A stretch of DNA of 64,000 nt, from positions 32,474,342-32,538,341 of the forward strand of contig NC_063256.1 in NCBI RefSeq assembly GCF_019578655.1, given 5' to 3'. This stretch comes from Ricinus communis. Taxonomy: Eukaryota > Streptophyta > Magnoliopsida > Malpighiales > Euphorbiaceae. Under the pieces are notes generated by a model. It was not told the DNA's origin. It worked only from the letters and a program-made list of their open reading frames with translations, and made no database searches. Positions 45,937-57,644 of the stretch are shown one piece after another (position 1 is the first letter of the stretch; each line of letters starts with the position of its first letter). The translations under genes and the position numbers were made by a program.

Positions 45937-48900
45937 TTCCCCCTCAAGTTGGTGCATAGGGATTTTACATGCCCAACTTGTCTAATGCTTGGTAAAAAAA
46001 TTTCTTGATATTGTTTTGCTAAGGATATCGGTGAACTGATCCTCAAATTAGACATGAGGAACTTCAATTATTTTAGCTTCTAACTGATCCTTAATAAAGT
46101 GTTTGTCTATTTCCATATGTTTCGTCCAATATCATACTAAACTGGATTATGAGCTATATCGCATGCAGCTTTATTATTACAATATAATATCATAGAACTA
46201 ATATGTGGAACTTGGAGCTCATGTAGTAAATTCTTAATCCAAAGTAACTCATAAACACCTTGAGCATTCCTCTATACTCGGCTTCTGCACTAGACCAAGT
46301 TACAACACTTCGCTTCTTACTTCTTCATATAATAAGGTTTTCTTCAACAAAGATTAAGTAACTTGTTGTAGATCGCCTATCATCAATAGAACCAACCCAA
46401 TCTGCATCAGTCCTTAACATACAAAATTTTCCCTTTGGTGAATGTAATGCCTATTCCTGGAGAGGATTTCAAGTATTGCAAGATACGAAGAACAACGTTC
46501 ATATGATCTTCACTTGTAGAGTGCATGAATTAACTTACTACACTTAGAAAATATGCCAAACTCGGCCGAGTATGAGTAAGATACATTAACCGACCTACAA
46601 GTTTCTGATATCTTTCTTTATTCATAGGTACTTACTGGGGTAATATGCCGAGCTTCGTATGTTCACTAGCAGGAATATCAATTGGTTTGCAAGCTAGCAT
46701 ACTAACCTCTTTAAGTAAGTCCAAAGTGTACTTTCGTTGAGATAAAAATATACCTTACTTAGATAGTAGTACCTCAATCCCTAAGAAATGCTTGAGATCA
46801 CCAAGATCTTTCATTTCAAACTCCTTAGAAAGATGGTTTTGTAAGGTTACTTTTCATCATCATCATCTCCTATTACAATCACATCATTAACATATATGAT
46901 AAGAATAATTATTCTTCCCTCCTTATGTTTTATAAAAAGAGTATGATTGAAATTACTCTATTTATAGCCAAAGGCCTTCATTAAGTTTTTAAACCTTTCA
47001 AATCAAGTTCACGGAGATTGTTTCAATTCATATAAAGACTTCTTCAACTTACTTCCTTCAACCTGAAGTCTACATCCTAGAGGTAGTTCCATGTACAATT
47101 CCTATTGGGGATCGCCATAAAGAAAAGCATTCTTTACATCAAATTGATGTAGAGACCAATTTAAATTAATAGCCAAGTACAAAAGAATTATGACAGTATT
47201 GATCTTGGCCACAGGAACAAAGGTTTCTGCATAATTTATCCTATATGTTTGACTATATTCTTTCGCAACAGGTCGAGCTTCGTATCTCTCCACACTTCTA
47301 TCTGCCTTGTATTTAACAGTATAGATCCATCTACACCCAATAGGTATTTTTTTACATTTAGTAGATCAATAATCTCCTAGGTTTGATTATTTTGAAGAGA
47401 GTTCATTTCTTGATTCATTGCTTCTTTCCACCTCGGGTCTTTTATGGCTTCCTACACATTGTTAGGTATATATACAGAAGATATTTGATTTATAAATGAT
47501 TCACATGCTTTGACAGTATATGGTACGATACATAATTATTTATTAGATATTTAGGTCTAGAGCTCATTATGGGTTCATAACTTGATTTAGGCTTTCCTTG
47601 AGTAGTTCAATTCAGGAGTATTCTAACAGAGGATTCATGAGTTACCTAAGATCTAGCTCGGGATGAGTCATCAAGTAAAGGTAACACTAATTTTGGTACT
47701 TCAAGTTTAACTCTATTACCTTGACCACGAATATCAAGCTCAAAATGCTCAGTTGATCTAAGGTTAGGAGAATAATGCTCAAATTGTTTTGACAGATAGG
47801 GAGTTTCAGTTAGAAGAAGGTTGTGAGTCTTTATTAGAAGGTCAAGAGTCTCTGTTGGAAGATTGGGTTATGTTTAAGGTTGGAAAAATATTGAAGTCGG
47901 GTTGCCTTTGAAGGTCGGGTTGCAGTCAATATTTCTCTCTCCTTGACTTACAGTAGGGAAATACATATGATGTTCATGAAATTGGACATCCAGACTGACA
48001 TATATTCGTTGAGTTGGATGGTGATAATACCTATATCCTTTCTGATGAATACCACATCCGACAAAGACACAACGAATAACACGAGGTTGGAGCTTGTGAC
48101 GTGTGTGATAAGAAAGGTGAACAAAGATTATGCAACTAACGACTTTAGGAGGTAAGTTCGATAATGACGGTGAGGTAAGCTTTTATTTAATGTATCAAAT
48201 GGGGTATGAAAGCCTAGGATACGAGATGGAATTCAGTTTATAAGGTAAGATGCTGAGGATAAAGTTTCTTCCCAATATTGAAGAGACATATTAACTTCAA
48301 ATATAATAGTTCTTACCATTTTCAAGAGATGTCGATTCTTTCTTTCTGCAACTCCATTTTAATAAGGAGAATAAGGGCATGTGGTTTGATGGATTACACC
48401 ATGTTGTTGAAAGAATTGTGTGAGTTCATGATTAATGAATTCACCTCCATTATCCGTCTGTAGTACTTGAACTGAAGTTTTATATTGAGTTTGCACCATC
48501 AGATAGAACTTCTTCAATAATGAGCAAACCTCCTGCTTATTTTTTATTAAGCATATCCATGTCATATTACTATAATCATCAATAAAATAAACAAACCACG
48601 AAGCTCCATTCAAGGCTGGTACCTCTGTAGGTCCCAAACATCATAGTGTATAATCATAAATGGTGTTGAAATTTTATTTAAACTAGATAGAAAATAGACA
48701 TGATGGCTTTTTGCCAATTCATAAGTTTCGCATTTGAAATTTAAAGTAGATGGTTTTAAGAACAACTTAGGAGATAAATACTTTAAATATTCAAATGATG
48801 CATGACCAAGGCGCTTATGCAATAACCAGATTGTATCTTCTATACTTGTCGATATTGAGCTACTATTTTCAGAACTTGATTTAGTCAAGGCACTTAAGCT

Positions 48901-49900
48901 AGACGATACAAGATCAATATAAAAGAGCTTTCCTTTTCTAGTACCACAAACAATCGTCCTCTTGGTCTTGATGTCCTTAAAAACACAATAATCATGCCAA
49001 AAAATACTACACAATTCAAAGAGGTGGTTAGTTGGAATACATATATTAAATTGAAGTTTAAAAATGGAACAATTAAAACAAATTCTTAATTTAGGTTATC
49101 AAGTGTGAATGACCTTTTACCAGTAACACTAGCTTATGTACCATTGGTTGTAGATACAACGGATTGCTCGATTGTTTTTAGTTTGGTAGGTGTGTTAAAA
49201 GACATATGATTAGTTGATCCAGAATCAATAATCCATATATATGACCTAACAATGGCAGAATTACAGAAAGAGTTACCTAGTAGTTCTGAAGATATGTGTA
49301 AGGTAGTAACATATGGCGAGAAAGGTTGTTCGGCTACAACTGTCAAAACTGATGCAGTTTTTTCCAATTTTTGACTTTCTTTTCGAGGCTTTAGATAGAT
49401 CCCACCATTCAGGATATCCAATCAAATCATAACATCTGCTTTGAGTATGACGTGTTGTACCACAATGTTTATATTGCTTTATTGAATTGGTTTGTTTATT
49501 ACCAATATCAAAGCTATAAGTCGTATTATCCCGAGGTGACGAGTTAGTTCTTTTGGCGAGCAAAATAACTAACTTCGAGGAAGCTTGTTCTCCAGTCAAG
49601 ATTTTTTTCGATTTGCTTCTCGGTGAACATATGCATATGTTCGTTCAAGGTCTAAATTTGGATCTATTTGAAGGATTTCTCCTCTCACTTATTCAAACTC
49701 GGCATCAAGTCCATTTAAGAAGCTGTGGATTCTCAACTTCTTCATAACTGCTTTATACATAGTAACTTTCTCAAGATCTTTCATTCTTATCTTATCTCGA
49801 TGATCAAGTTCCTAGAATATCTCAACTAGCTCGCATTATAGGTCAGAACTGATATGCCAGATTGCCGACTTACGAATGCTTGTTGACTAAGAGCAAAAAT
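45937..49900 (-). pseudogene. Copia gag-pol pseudogene
   Basis: Domains were read on the minus strand from high to low coordinates. The zinc-knuckle part has KHCGTTRHTQSRCYDLIGYP near 49460. Protease has WIIDSGSTNHMSF near 49210. The pre-integrase region has WLLHKRLGHASFEYLKYL near 48820. Integrase has FVYFIDDYSNMTWICLIK near 48580 and VLQTDNGGEF near 48450. Reverse transcriptase starts ARPVAKEYSQTYRINYAETF near 47270, has HQFDVKNAFLYGD near 47110, and later carries YVND where YVDD is expected (near 46890). RNase H has ILYCNNKAACDIAHNP near 46180. Stops and frame changes separate the blocks, and the reverse transcriptase active site has lost one Asp. Confidence 0.85.
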
Positions 49901-50319
49901 TTGAGTTTCGTTTGATCTATCATAGAATGATTTTGAAATAGCACTCCAGATTTCACGGGTTGTACGTATATGAAGATACCTTTTCATGATTTCTAGTGTC
50001 ATTGATGTAAGTAACTAGCTTTTTTAACTTTCTAGTTTTCAGCATACCACTTGGAGTAAGACGGATTAGTTAATTCGGATTGAGGAGAACCTACTATAAT
50101 ATAATCCAATCTTTCACGCCCAGTGATATGCATCTCCATGATTTGAGACCATGTATTATAATTGGTTTCAGTGAGGGTTATTCCAGCTTTAAAGCCAGAA
50201 TTTTCAGAGTTGACATTTATGGTGATGGTATGGTGATTGATTTAGTGGGGGAGTTTTGGATGGAGAGGAAGACATTTTTTTTAATAATGAAAATTTTATA
50301 CAACTAGACTATGATACCA

Positions 50320-50508
50320 TGAAGAAACTTGATTCAATTCATTTGTTCATAATAATGAATATCTTAGGTACAAGGATTTATATAGATGCTTATCTACAAG
50401 ACTCCTAGTTTAATATAAATTGGAAACCTATAGAAACATATAAGGAAGGAGATAGATACAGGAGATATATACTGTTTAGGAGACAAATCACCAGTTAAAT
50501 CTTCTACA
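50320..50508 (-). repeat. 5' LTR of the Copia element, 189 bp
   Basis: Plus orientation TGAAGAAACTTGATTC to TCTTCTACA, next to the primer-binding site at 50309-50319. Confidence 0.88.
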
Positions 50509-50576
50509 AACACAAAGTAATTTTAAATGAGGGTGCTGAGCAAAATAAATAATATATTAAAGATAAAGAAAACAAT

Positions 50577-50720
50577 GTGAGTAGGAAGGTAAAGATCAAA
50601 TATCCTGAATTTGATGATAATAGAAACATGAAACAAATTGAAGCCCAAATTAAAATGACCATTATGCAATTTGATGATGATGGAAATATGAAACAAATTG
50701 AAATTCAAACTAAAATGACC
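50577..50720 (+). pseudogene. MuDR-like transposase N-terminal scrap, right arm
   Basis: The plus strand reads KVKIKYPEFDDNRNMKQIEA and then a diverged internal repeat of the same words (FDDDGNMKQIE). It is the inverted counterpart of the scrap in the left arm. Too short for a firm family call. Confidence 0.35.
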
Positions 50721-51016
50721 ATCATACAACTCAAATTAAAATTAAGTGACTGTCATAAAACAAATTAAAATTAAGTGACCCCTATGCAATCTAAATTAAA
50801 ATTAAATGATTTTTATAAAATAAATTAAAATTAAATAACTAAATGCACAATTAGATAGCCATTGGAAATAATCATTCCTCAATTTTTCAGTCGCTAATAG
50901 GTTATAATGAAGGACATTTCATTGCTAATCCGTCTTTAAAGTACTATTTGTTGCTAAAAGAAGTAACTTTTGTCGTCTAAATTAGCAACCAAAATACCCG
51001 TAGTTAATCTTACCAC

Positions 51017-52442
51017 ATGTTCCATGGTGGACTTCTCCTTCTCATCTCTTAAAATCAAATTGTGAGCCACGAACCTTTTACCCCTTAAGAAGTTAGGCAT
51101 ACATAGTTTGAATGGGTAACAACCTCATATCCATTAACTGACTCTTTTCATATTTTACCAGTCCAGGTTCATAATATAGAGCTTGATTAGGTTATAGGGT
51201 ACTAATTGAGATTGGTTAGATGGTTGAGTTAGAAATTACCCTTCTATTGAATCTCAACAAAGATTTCAAAGAGCTGCAAATGGTTATCAGTTTGCTTTAA
51301 CCCTAGAGGGAAATAAGATAATCTTCTAGTTATCATAGAAAGTTCTAAATGATTATGTATCTAATCTAAAAAGGTATCTTTCTTCTCTTTATAAAACAAA
51401 AAGATATCTTATTTTCTTAACTAAAACATCCAAACATGAGTTGGGACCTAACATGAAATCTAATCTATACGCAAACCCACTTTATAAGTTTGATTAACTC
51501 AAGCTGGGTCATGTGTGTGCAAGTGTCAATACGATCAAATTAGCATATTTATTTATTTTTTTACTTTCTTGAACATTATTTAATATACCCAAGTTTCTAA
51601 TATAGAGGTATATGTTGTTAAATTCAATCACTAGTATATACTAAAACTTTATTTCTAATAACACGTAACAAATGAGTTAAATATATTAGTAACTTATATA
51701 ATATAAAATATATATTAAAGTATTTTATTTATATAATAAATAATTTTATCTTATAAATTTTTTGATGAATTTTTTTATATTATTGTATTAGAAATCCAGT
51801 AAAAATATTAAATATGATATAATAATATTATTTTAATTTCTTTAAAAAAAGGATTTTTTTTTGGTTTTATTTTAGTTGTTTAAAATTTTATAAATTAGTA
51901 TTTAAAAGACAAAAGATAACCTTATAATATTATTTGTATTAAAAAAAATTAAAATCAAGTTACTTTTTCCTTCTTTTTTTTTTTGTGGTACTTTGTACTT
52001 TCCTATGCATTGTTAGGTTGTACAACTGTTTGAACTGGACAAGTTATATTGGCTATGTACCTTTATGCACTGATGAAATCCAACCCTTTTTCCCTGTAGA
52101 TTATGGCATACACCTCAACAATCATGTTGTCAATGACTTCTTTTTCTTCATTTTGTTTTATCTTTCCTTTTGGGTGCTTGTGAGTAGGGAAATGGGTAGG
52201 AACAAATATATCAATGACATGCTTTCACATTGAGGGCTTCCTAAGTCTTAAGTCAAGTGTAGGGCATATATATATTCATGGAAAGGCATGGTACTTAGCT
52301 TGTACAATATTTTAGTGTTTTTTGTGTATTTGATATGCTTTTATATTATGCACATATGATATCTATATATGCATCATAGTGACATAAGTTCAAAAATAAA
52401 ATTTTATTTCATGTTTAAATAGCCTTCGAATTTTCTATATAT
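51017..52442. other. Spacer, no gene seen
   Basis: Mixed to AT-rich DNA. An open frame of about 80 codons at 51985-52233 has a hydrophobic stretch but no ATG-led context or domain that I recognise. No element ends are visible. Confidence 0.4.
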
Positions 52443-52909
52443 GTTCGGTGATCTAAATGATTTTAAAGATGCAATTTTTGTAGACCTAATAGTCTAAAAA
52501 AATTTAAATTTTTACGGTAATTTACTATTTTGGTCAATTTTTTTTAAAATTATTAATTTAGCCATTATTTTACTAATTGAGTGTAATTTTGGTGAAATTG
52601 AGTTGCTAGTCAAAATAAGTAATATGGATGATAACATGAACACAATTAAGAAATGAGAATTCAAAATTAAATAACGTGTATAAATAATGTGGCATTAGGA
52701 CCCATCAGTTTCGATTTTTTATTTTTTAATTAATGTCCATGTCACTGTCCGTGTTACTTAATTTTGACAAATAACTCAATTAGGCCAAAATTGCATTTAA
52801 TTTACTAAATCATAACTAAATTGATAATTTTTAAAAAATTGATTAAAATAATAAAATTTCATAAAAATTTGAATTATTGTTAGATTTTTTTTATATAAAT
52901 TATCGAACT
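52443..52909. mobile_element. Inverted-repeat MITE-like element, about 467 bp
   Basis: The left arm (AAATTTTTACGGTAATTTACT, TTAATTTAGCCATTATTTTACT, GTGTAATTTTGG) is mirrored by the right arm in reverse complement (AAATTTTTATGAAATTTTATT, CAATTTAGTTATGATTTAGT, ATGCAATTTTGG). The outer words GTTCGGTGAT and ATCGAAC-type ends also pair. No coding capacity. Superfamily not determined. Confidence 0.6.
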
Positions 52910-53861
52910 GTTCCGATTATAAATGAGATAATATTATAATTTTACAACACTATTATATATATATAGGTGTTGGTAAGAGTTTTAATTATGATAAGACAAT
53001 TTCCACTAATACCATACATGTCACTACAAATATACATTGAATAAAAGCTATATTTACATCAAACCTATCATACACACCTTCCTCTTCATTAAAATTTTCA
53101 GAAGGCTTCCCTACTAACCTACCAAAATGTCTCCCAACCTTTAACTAATCAAGACTTTATTAGATTTAATTGGGTCTTCCATTGTATCATATAATTGTTT
53201 TCTTGGCATGAAGGTGAGGTGACAAATCATTTGGTAAATGACCAAATTTTTTTAAAAAGAGCAGACTTGTTACTAGCTTTGGATTAGACACACACATAGT
53301 ACCCTATTTTACTTCTTGAAGGAATCAATCATGTTAATAATCATGTGATTATATTTATATATATATATATAATAAGAATAAAATGCAGTCTGTGAGCATT
53401 CCTAATCAAAAGCCATAACTGAAATTTAGTTAAGTTAGGATATTGTTGGATACTGGAAGTTTAAGTAATAATTATCACAAAGTTGATTTCTAACTACTAT
53501 TACTAACTGAAACAGCACTCCAAATTAAAGGGATTATATGATATACTCTAATCAGATCTCTTATTATTTAAGAGCCCAGTTTTAAGTATGTATTAAAGAA
53601 ATTAATCATGTTATAATAATATTAAAATTTAAAATAAGAGTTATTATTTGAAATTATTGTTCGGTATAAAAAAAGATTTTAAATATTATTTAATTTTTTT
53701 ATTTTTTTTATAAACTGCTTTTATCAAATTTTCTTTTGAAATGAAAAACGATTTATCTATTTCTCTGTAAAAAACCAGTTTTCAAAACTTGAAAAGATTT
53801 GGAGATTTGAATTTCCTTATGGCAATAAAAACCATTTGACCTAAAAGCAAAAGGAAAGAAA
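52910..53861. other. AT-rich spacer, no gene seen
   Basis: No recognisable frame or element. A GAAGAAGAAG run occurs just before 53880. Confidence 0.4.
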
Positions 53862-54167
53862 AAGAAGAAGAAGAAGAATCAATGGGATGTGATTCTTCTT
53901 GCTAATCTTATTCTTTCGAGCTCTTTACTTTGCTTAGCCTTTTTAACTTTTCTTATCACTTTCTTTCTTTTCCTTGGGTCGGCTTGTTTTGTTAAAGTTA
54001 TTTCTCCTAAAGAAGGTGCAGTGTGGCTGCCAGAAATGAGAATTCTCAAAAAGAGAATAATGGTTAAATTTGTTAAAGTGGACTTCTTAAGAGAAGAGGA
54101 AAGCATGCAAAAAGGCTATCACTATAGAAGAATAAAAGCAACATACATCTTTTTGCCGGTTTAAAGC
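53862..54167 (+). CDS. Unassigned small open frame with a hydrophobic N-terminal half
   Basis: An open stretch without an initial ATG runs through NQWDVILLANLILSSSLLCL and a long hydrophobic segment (about 30 residues). It ends in a basic tail, VKFVKVDFLREEESMQKGYH then YRRIKATYIFLPV and stop. The composition is protein-like: a membrane anchor or signal-like segment, then mixed polar residues. The nearest upstream ATG (53882) is in another frame and stops after seven codons. It would need an upstream exon, a frame correction or a non-ATG start to be real. I do not recognise a family; it may be chance. Confidence 0.22.
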
Positions 54168-54169
54168 AG

Positions 54170-54982
54170 AAAATTCTCTGGAAAATGAATTCTGGGATCC
54201 TATGATAATATGATGTGAAATTATAAAACACTATGTGAGATTCTTTTTACTGAAAGCAGATCAATGATTAATTCACTTTTGATTGTGTAATTAATTATTT
54301 TGAAATAGAAAGAGAGGTTTTTCTTATTTTCTCATTAAGGTTTTATTTTTTTTAATTTATTTTTAATCACTTTCAAATTGATCGTGATTTTTTCTTATTA
54401 TTTTATGTTAATTAATTCTCTTTTTATGAATGATAGACCGATAAAATAAATTCATTTTCATATTTAAATAACCGAGTTCATCAAAAGACACTTATAAATT
54501 TATATGTGATGTAGTATCATTGGGTGCAGCGATCTTCCTACACAATTACAATTTATTATTCTATTAACACGGTTAAAGATAAAATTAAAACATTTTTATA
54601 TATGTTTTTAGTTTTTAATATTTATTTTTATTTTTTATATTAAAATATATTTATTAATCTCATTAATAAAAAATAAAGACTTACTTAAAACTTAATTCAA
54701 AATTGAGATCACACCCGACTAAATCTGCATATGTTATTTTATAATTTAGGTTTTACATTTTATCCAATCCTTCTCTTTCTTATTACATTTAGGTGGGCCA
54801 AACACCCAATCCATTTTGTCAATAACTATATGGTATCCAACTTCTTTAAAGTAAAAAAAAAAAAAAATTTATGATAGATATATAATTTCATTCTTAATAT
54901 TAAAAGGCACCTCATTTTTCACATGACTCATATATTCTTATGAAAATTTAGATAAAATTTAAAATTCTTTATTTGTTGTATG
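54170..54982. other. AT-rich spacer, no gene seen
   Basis: Nothing recognised. A short A-run (about 54848-54867) is present. Confidence 0.4.
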
Positions 54983-56147
54983 ATAAAATTTAGAGTTAAA
55001 TACTATTTACTTTTTGTGCTTTAGTTTAATATATGAGTCGGTCTTTGTATTTTTTTATTATATTAAGATTTCATTGAATTTTAATAAAACTAATTAATGC
55101 AATTTTAGTAAAATTAACTACTATTTCCTTCCGTATTAGTCGAAGGACTAAATTGATAATTTAAAATTACAATATAATCTTTAAATTTATTATCAAGTAT
55201 CAAACTCGTCTAAAATTAATTTTATTATCGAATTAGAGTAAAATTTTATTTTTAGCACAAGTTAGTTTTAATATCTAATTAAAATAATAAACTTAATATT
55301 TTTTGCTCTAATTTTTATTTTTAATACAATTTAATTCAAATAAATTGAAACATTTTAAAACTACTTTAATTTACCATAATATTATTAAATTACTATACAA
55401 TTTAATTTTAGTTATTAATATAAAATGATTTCTAGTTAAGAAATATCATTCTATTATTATTTTTGTTATATATTATAGTTAAAATATATAAAAAGTAAAA
55501 ATTAAATCAAACAAACATATTTTAATCTAGTGAAATAGTCTAGACAATAAGTGATAAATTCACTATCAATAAAAAAGATCATGATAATCATGTATGTTAA
55601 CAATGAAACTTTATATCAACCATTCAAATGATATAATTATAGAGTAAAATTTTTTATTTTTAATATAGTTTAATTTTAATGTAAATTTTCATTTTTAATA
55701 TAGTTTAATATTAGTGTCTAATAAAAATAATAAATTTAAATTATTTATTTTATTTAAGAATTTAAAATAAACTACATTGTAATTTAATAATTTTAAACAA
55801 AAGATAAGTATTTTTAATATGTCTAAACTTTTTAAGAATTAGATATGCTAAAAGAAATGAGATATAAACAAGTAAAAGATTATTTTAATTAGATACTAAA
55901 CTTAATTTGTACTAAAAATAAGATTTTACTTTAATTTGATAATCAAATTAATTTGGGACGGATAATAAGTTCAAAAATTAAATTTTAATTTTAAATTACC
56001 AATTTAGTCATTCGACTAACATTGAAGAGGGTAATAGTTAGTTTTATTAAATCTCAAGGGAGTTTTAATATAATAAAAAGATATAGAGACTGACTTATAT
56101 ATTAGACCAAACTTCAGGAGTAAATAATATTTAATTCTAAACTTTAT
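54983..56147. mobile_element. Inverted-repeat element, about 1165 bp, arms about 500 bp
   Basis: The left end ATAAAATTTAGAGTTAAATA pairs with the right end, whose reverse complement begins ATAAAGTTTAGAATTAAATA. Pairing continues through TAATATATGAGTCGGTCT on the left against TAATATATAAGTCAGTCT, then AGTCGAAGGACTAAATTG against AGTCGAATGACTAAATTG, and later ATTTTTAGCACAAGTT against ATTTTTAGTACAAATT. No gene lies inside. It is likely a foldback-type MITE; superfamily not determined. Confidence 0.68.
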
Positions 56148-56149
56148 AA

Positions 56150-56719
56150 TGGTGTAAATGGTATATGTTTCTAATCTTTTTAAACTTCATTTGAACATTA
56201 TATAATAATAATAATAATATAACTTTTTTTAAAATGTCGTTATACATGACTAAATGGGTTAATGTTAATTTTTTGAAATTGATTGTTAGGAATTAAATGT
56301 CTCTAGAAAAGTAAATCAAAGCTCATAATTTATATTTTCTCTATGATTTTTCCTAATTTGAACTTATAAAAGTTGTGTTTTTATATGAGTTTTTATTATT
56401 TTAATATTTTAGGGGTTATTTTGTTAATGGAAGCTCTCGAGAGAATTACTTGAAAATATAAATTTTATGTATTTATTTATCAAGAATTTAAAAAAATTAT
56501 GAAAAGATTCCAATTCCTAAATATGTATATTTCATTTATACTTTATCATATATATGAGAAAGTTATTTTTTATATAAATGGATTAAATAACTCTCGAACT
56601 ATTACATTTATAAAAAAGAAGAAGTTCTATGATTAGTTTATTTTGAACAATTAATAAAAAGAGTTGCTAAATAGATTTATTTAATTATAAAAGTATTCAA
56701 TTTTGGTAACTTGTAATAA
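56150..56719. other. AT-rich spacer, no gene seen
   Basis: No recognisable feature between the inverted-repeat element and the LINE relic. Confidence 0.4.
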
Positions 56720-57640
56720 TTAGAATGGAGAAATGCTATCAACTTCTCTTTTGCAACTATGTTAAACATCCTCTTCAATTTTAGTCTCCTCTAACCCTGG
56801 GGCTCTCTTTAGTCTAGGGTTTTGTAGGATTTGGATTATAGTCTTGCAAGTCAAGTGGTTACGTCTTTGAATAGGGTTTTGGTCCACTACGTGGTGGTAT
56901 GGCTAATGAAGGAAGTAGTGGGGGAGAAGGGATTATCTTGACGGGAAAGGAGGATGTTGAATTAGATCTGAGTAAAAAGGGATCGAAAGAGAAAGAGATT
57001 CATGTAGGGTTATGCCTGGTTAGAAAACATCCACTTCGAAATCAGTTAACTCTGAGGCTATGCAACAAATTTTTCAATCCATTTGGATATTGAATAAGGG
57101 TTTTGGTTTTAAGGAATGGTCTAATAATGTTTTTGTTCAATTCGTTCATGAGAGGGATAAAAAGAGGGTAAATGAAGGGCAGCCCATGGTTATTTAATTA
57201 CCATTTATTGTTAACTCCAATGGATATTTTGTTTGATTATGCTCAATTTTTAGGTTTAAATTTACAACTTTCCCATGAAAAGGTTGAATAAAGAAATGAT
57301 TGAGATTATTGGAAAATGAATAGGTAGAGTTCTAGATAATAATAATGATCGATTGGGGGGATGAGATAGGTTTCTATGCTTGAAAGTGAATCTGAATATA
57401 TAAAAAAAAAAACTATTGTGTAGGATGAAACTGAAAAGGGATAAATATGATATTAAATGGGTAAGTTTTAAATATGAAAGACTAGGAAATTCTGTTATGC
57501 TTATGGAAGGCTAGGTCATGTTGATATGGATTGTGATGGTGTGCTAGAATTACTTAGCCCAAATGAATATCAATATGCTGACTGGTTGAGGGCGTCTTTG
57601 TTAAATGTAAAGAAAAACTAGAAAGAGAATAAGGAGAGAA
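56720..57640 (+). pseudogene. LINE (L1-type) ORF1 remnant with DUF4283/zf-CCHC_4 features
   Basis: From the ATG at 56899 the frame reads MANEGSSGGEGIILTGKEDV. Later, after shifts, come FVHERDKKRVNEGQPMVI, then LFDYAQFLGLNLQLSHE-like words, then RMKLKRDKYDIKWVSFKYER and LGNSCYAYGRLGHVDMDCDG, then YADWLRASLLN. The order (DUF4283 body, KYERLPNFCY-type motif, CX2CX4HX4C-like knuckle with the second Cys changed, then a WLRA motif) is that of ORF1 in plant L1-type LINEs. The leader at 56720-56898 may be the element's 5' region. Stops interrupt the frame, and no endonuclease or reverse transcriptase follows: the relic ends where another element starts. Confidence 0.75.
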
Positions 57641-57644
57641 AGAG

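Larger units (their letters stand above)
45743..50508 (-). mobile_element. Copia LTR retrotransposon, nearly complete but inactive, 4766 bp
   Basis: Short LTRs (45743-45936 and 50320-50508) share TG...CA ends and TCTTCTACA termini. On the minus strand the 5' LTR is followed at once by TGGTATCATAG, a Met-tRNA primer site with few changes, and the 3' LTR is preceded by the purine tract CTTGAGGGGGAA. Between them the Copia order gag, protease, integrase, reverse transcriptase, RNase H can be read. The flanks AACGT and AACAC agree at three of five positions, so the target duplication, if this is it, has mutated. Numerous stops and shifts make it non-coding. Confidence 0.85.
44764..51016. mobile_element. 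Inverted-repeat DNA transposon (CACTA-like ends) split by a Copia element
   Basis: The left arm (about 44764-45640) and right arm (about 50512-51016, reversed) match as inverted repeats over several hundred bases. Examples are ATTTTAATTTAGGTTGTATAA on the left against its reversed partner near 50790, and GCACCCTCATTTA near 45541 against TAAATGAGGGTGC at 50525. The left end reads TACTACAAGAAATTAAC, one base off the CACTA motif CACTACAAGAAA. The right end is worn (GTTAATCTTACCACA). Removing the Copia insertion leaves about 1.5 kb. Family assignment is uncertain because the arms also carry MuDR-like coding scraps. Confidence 0.55.
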
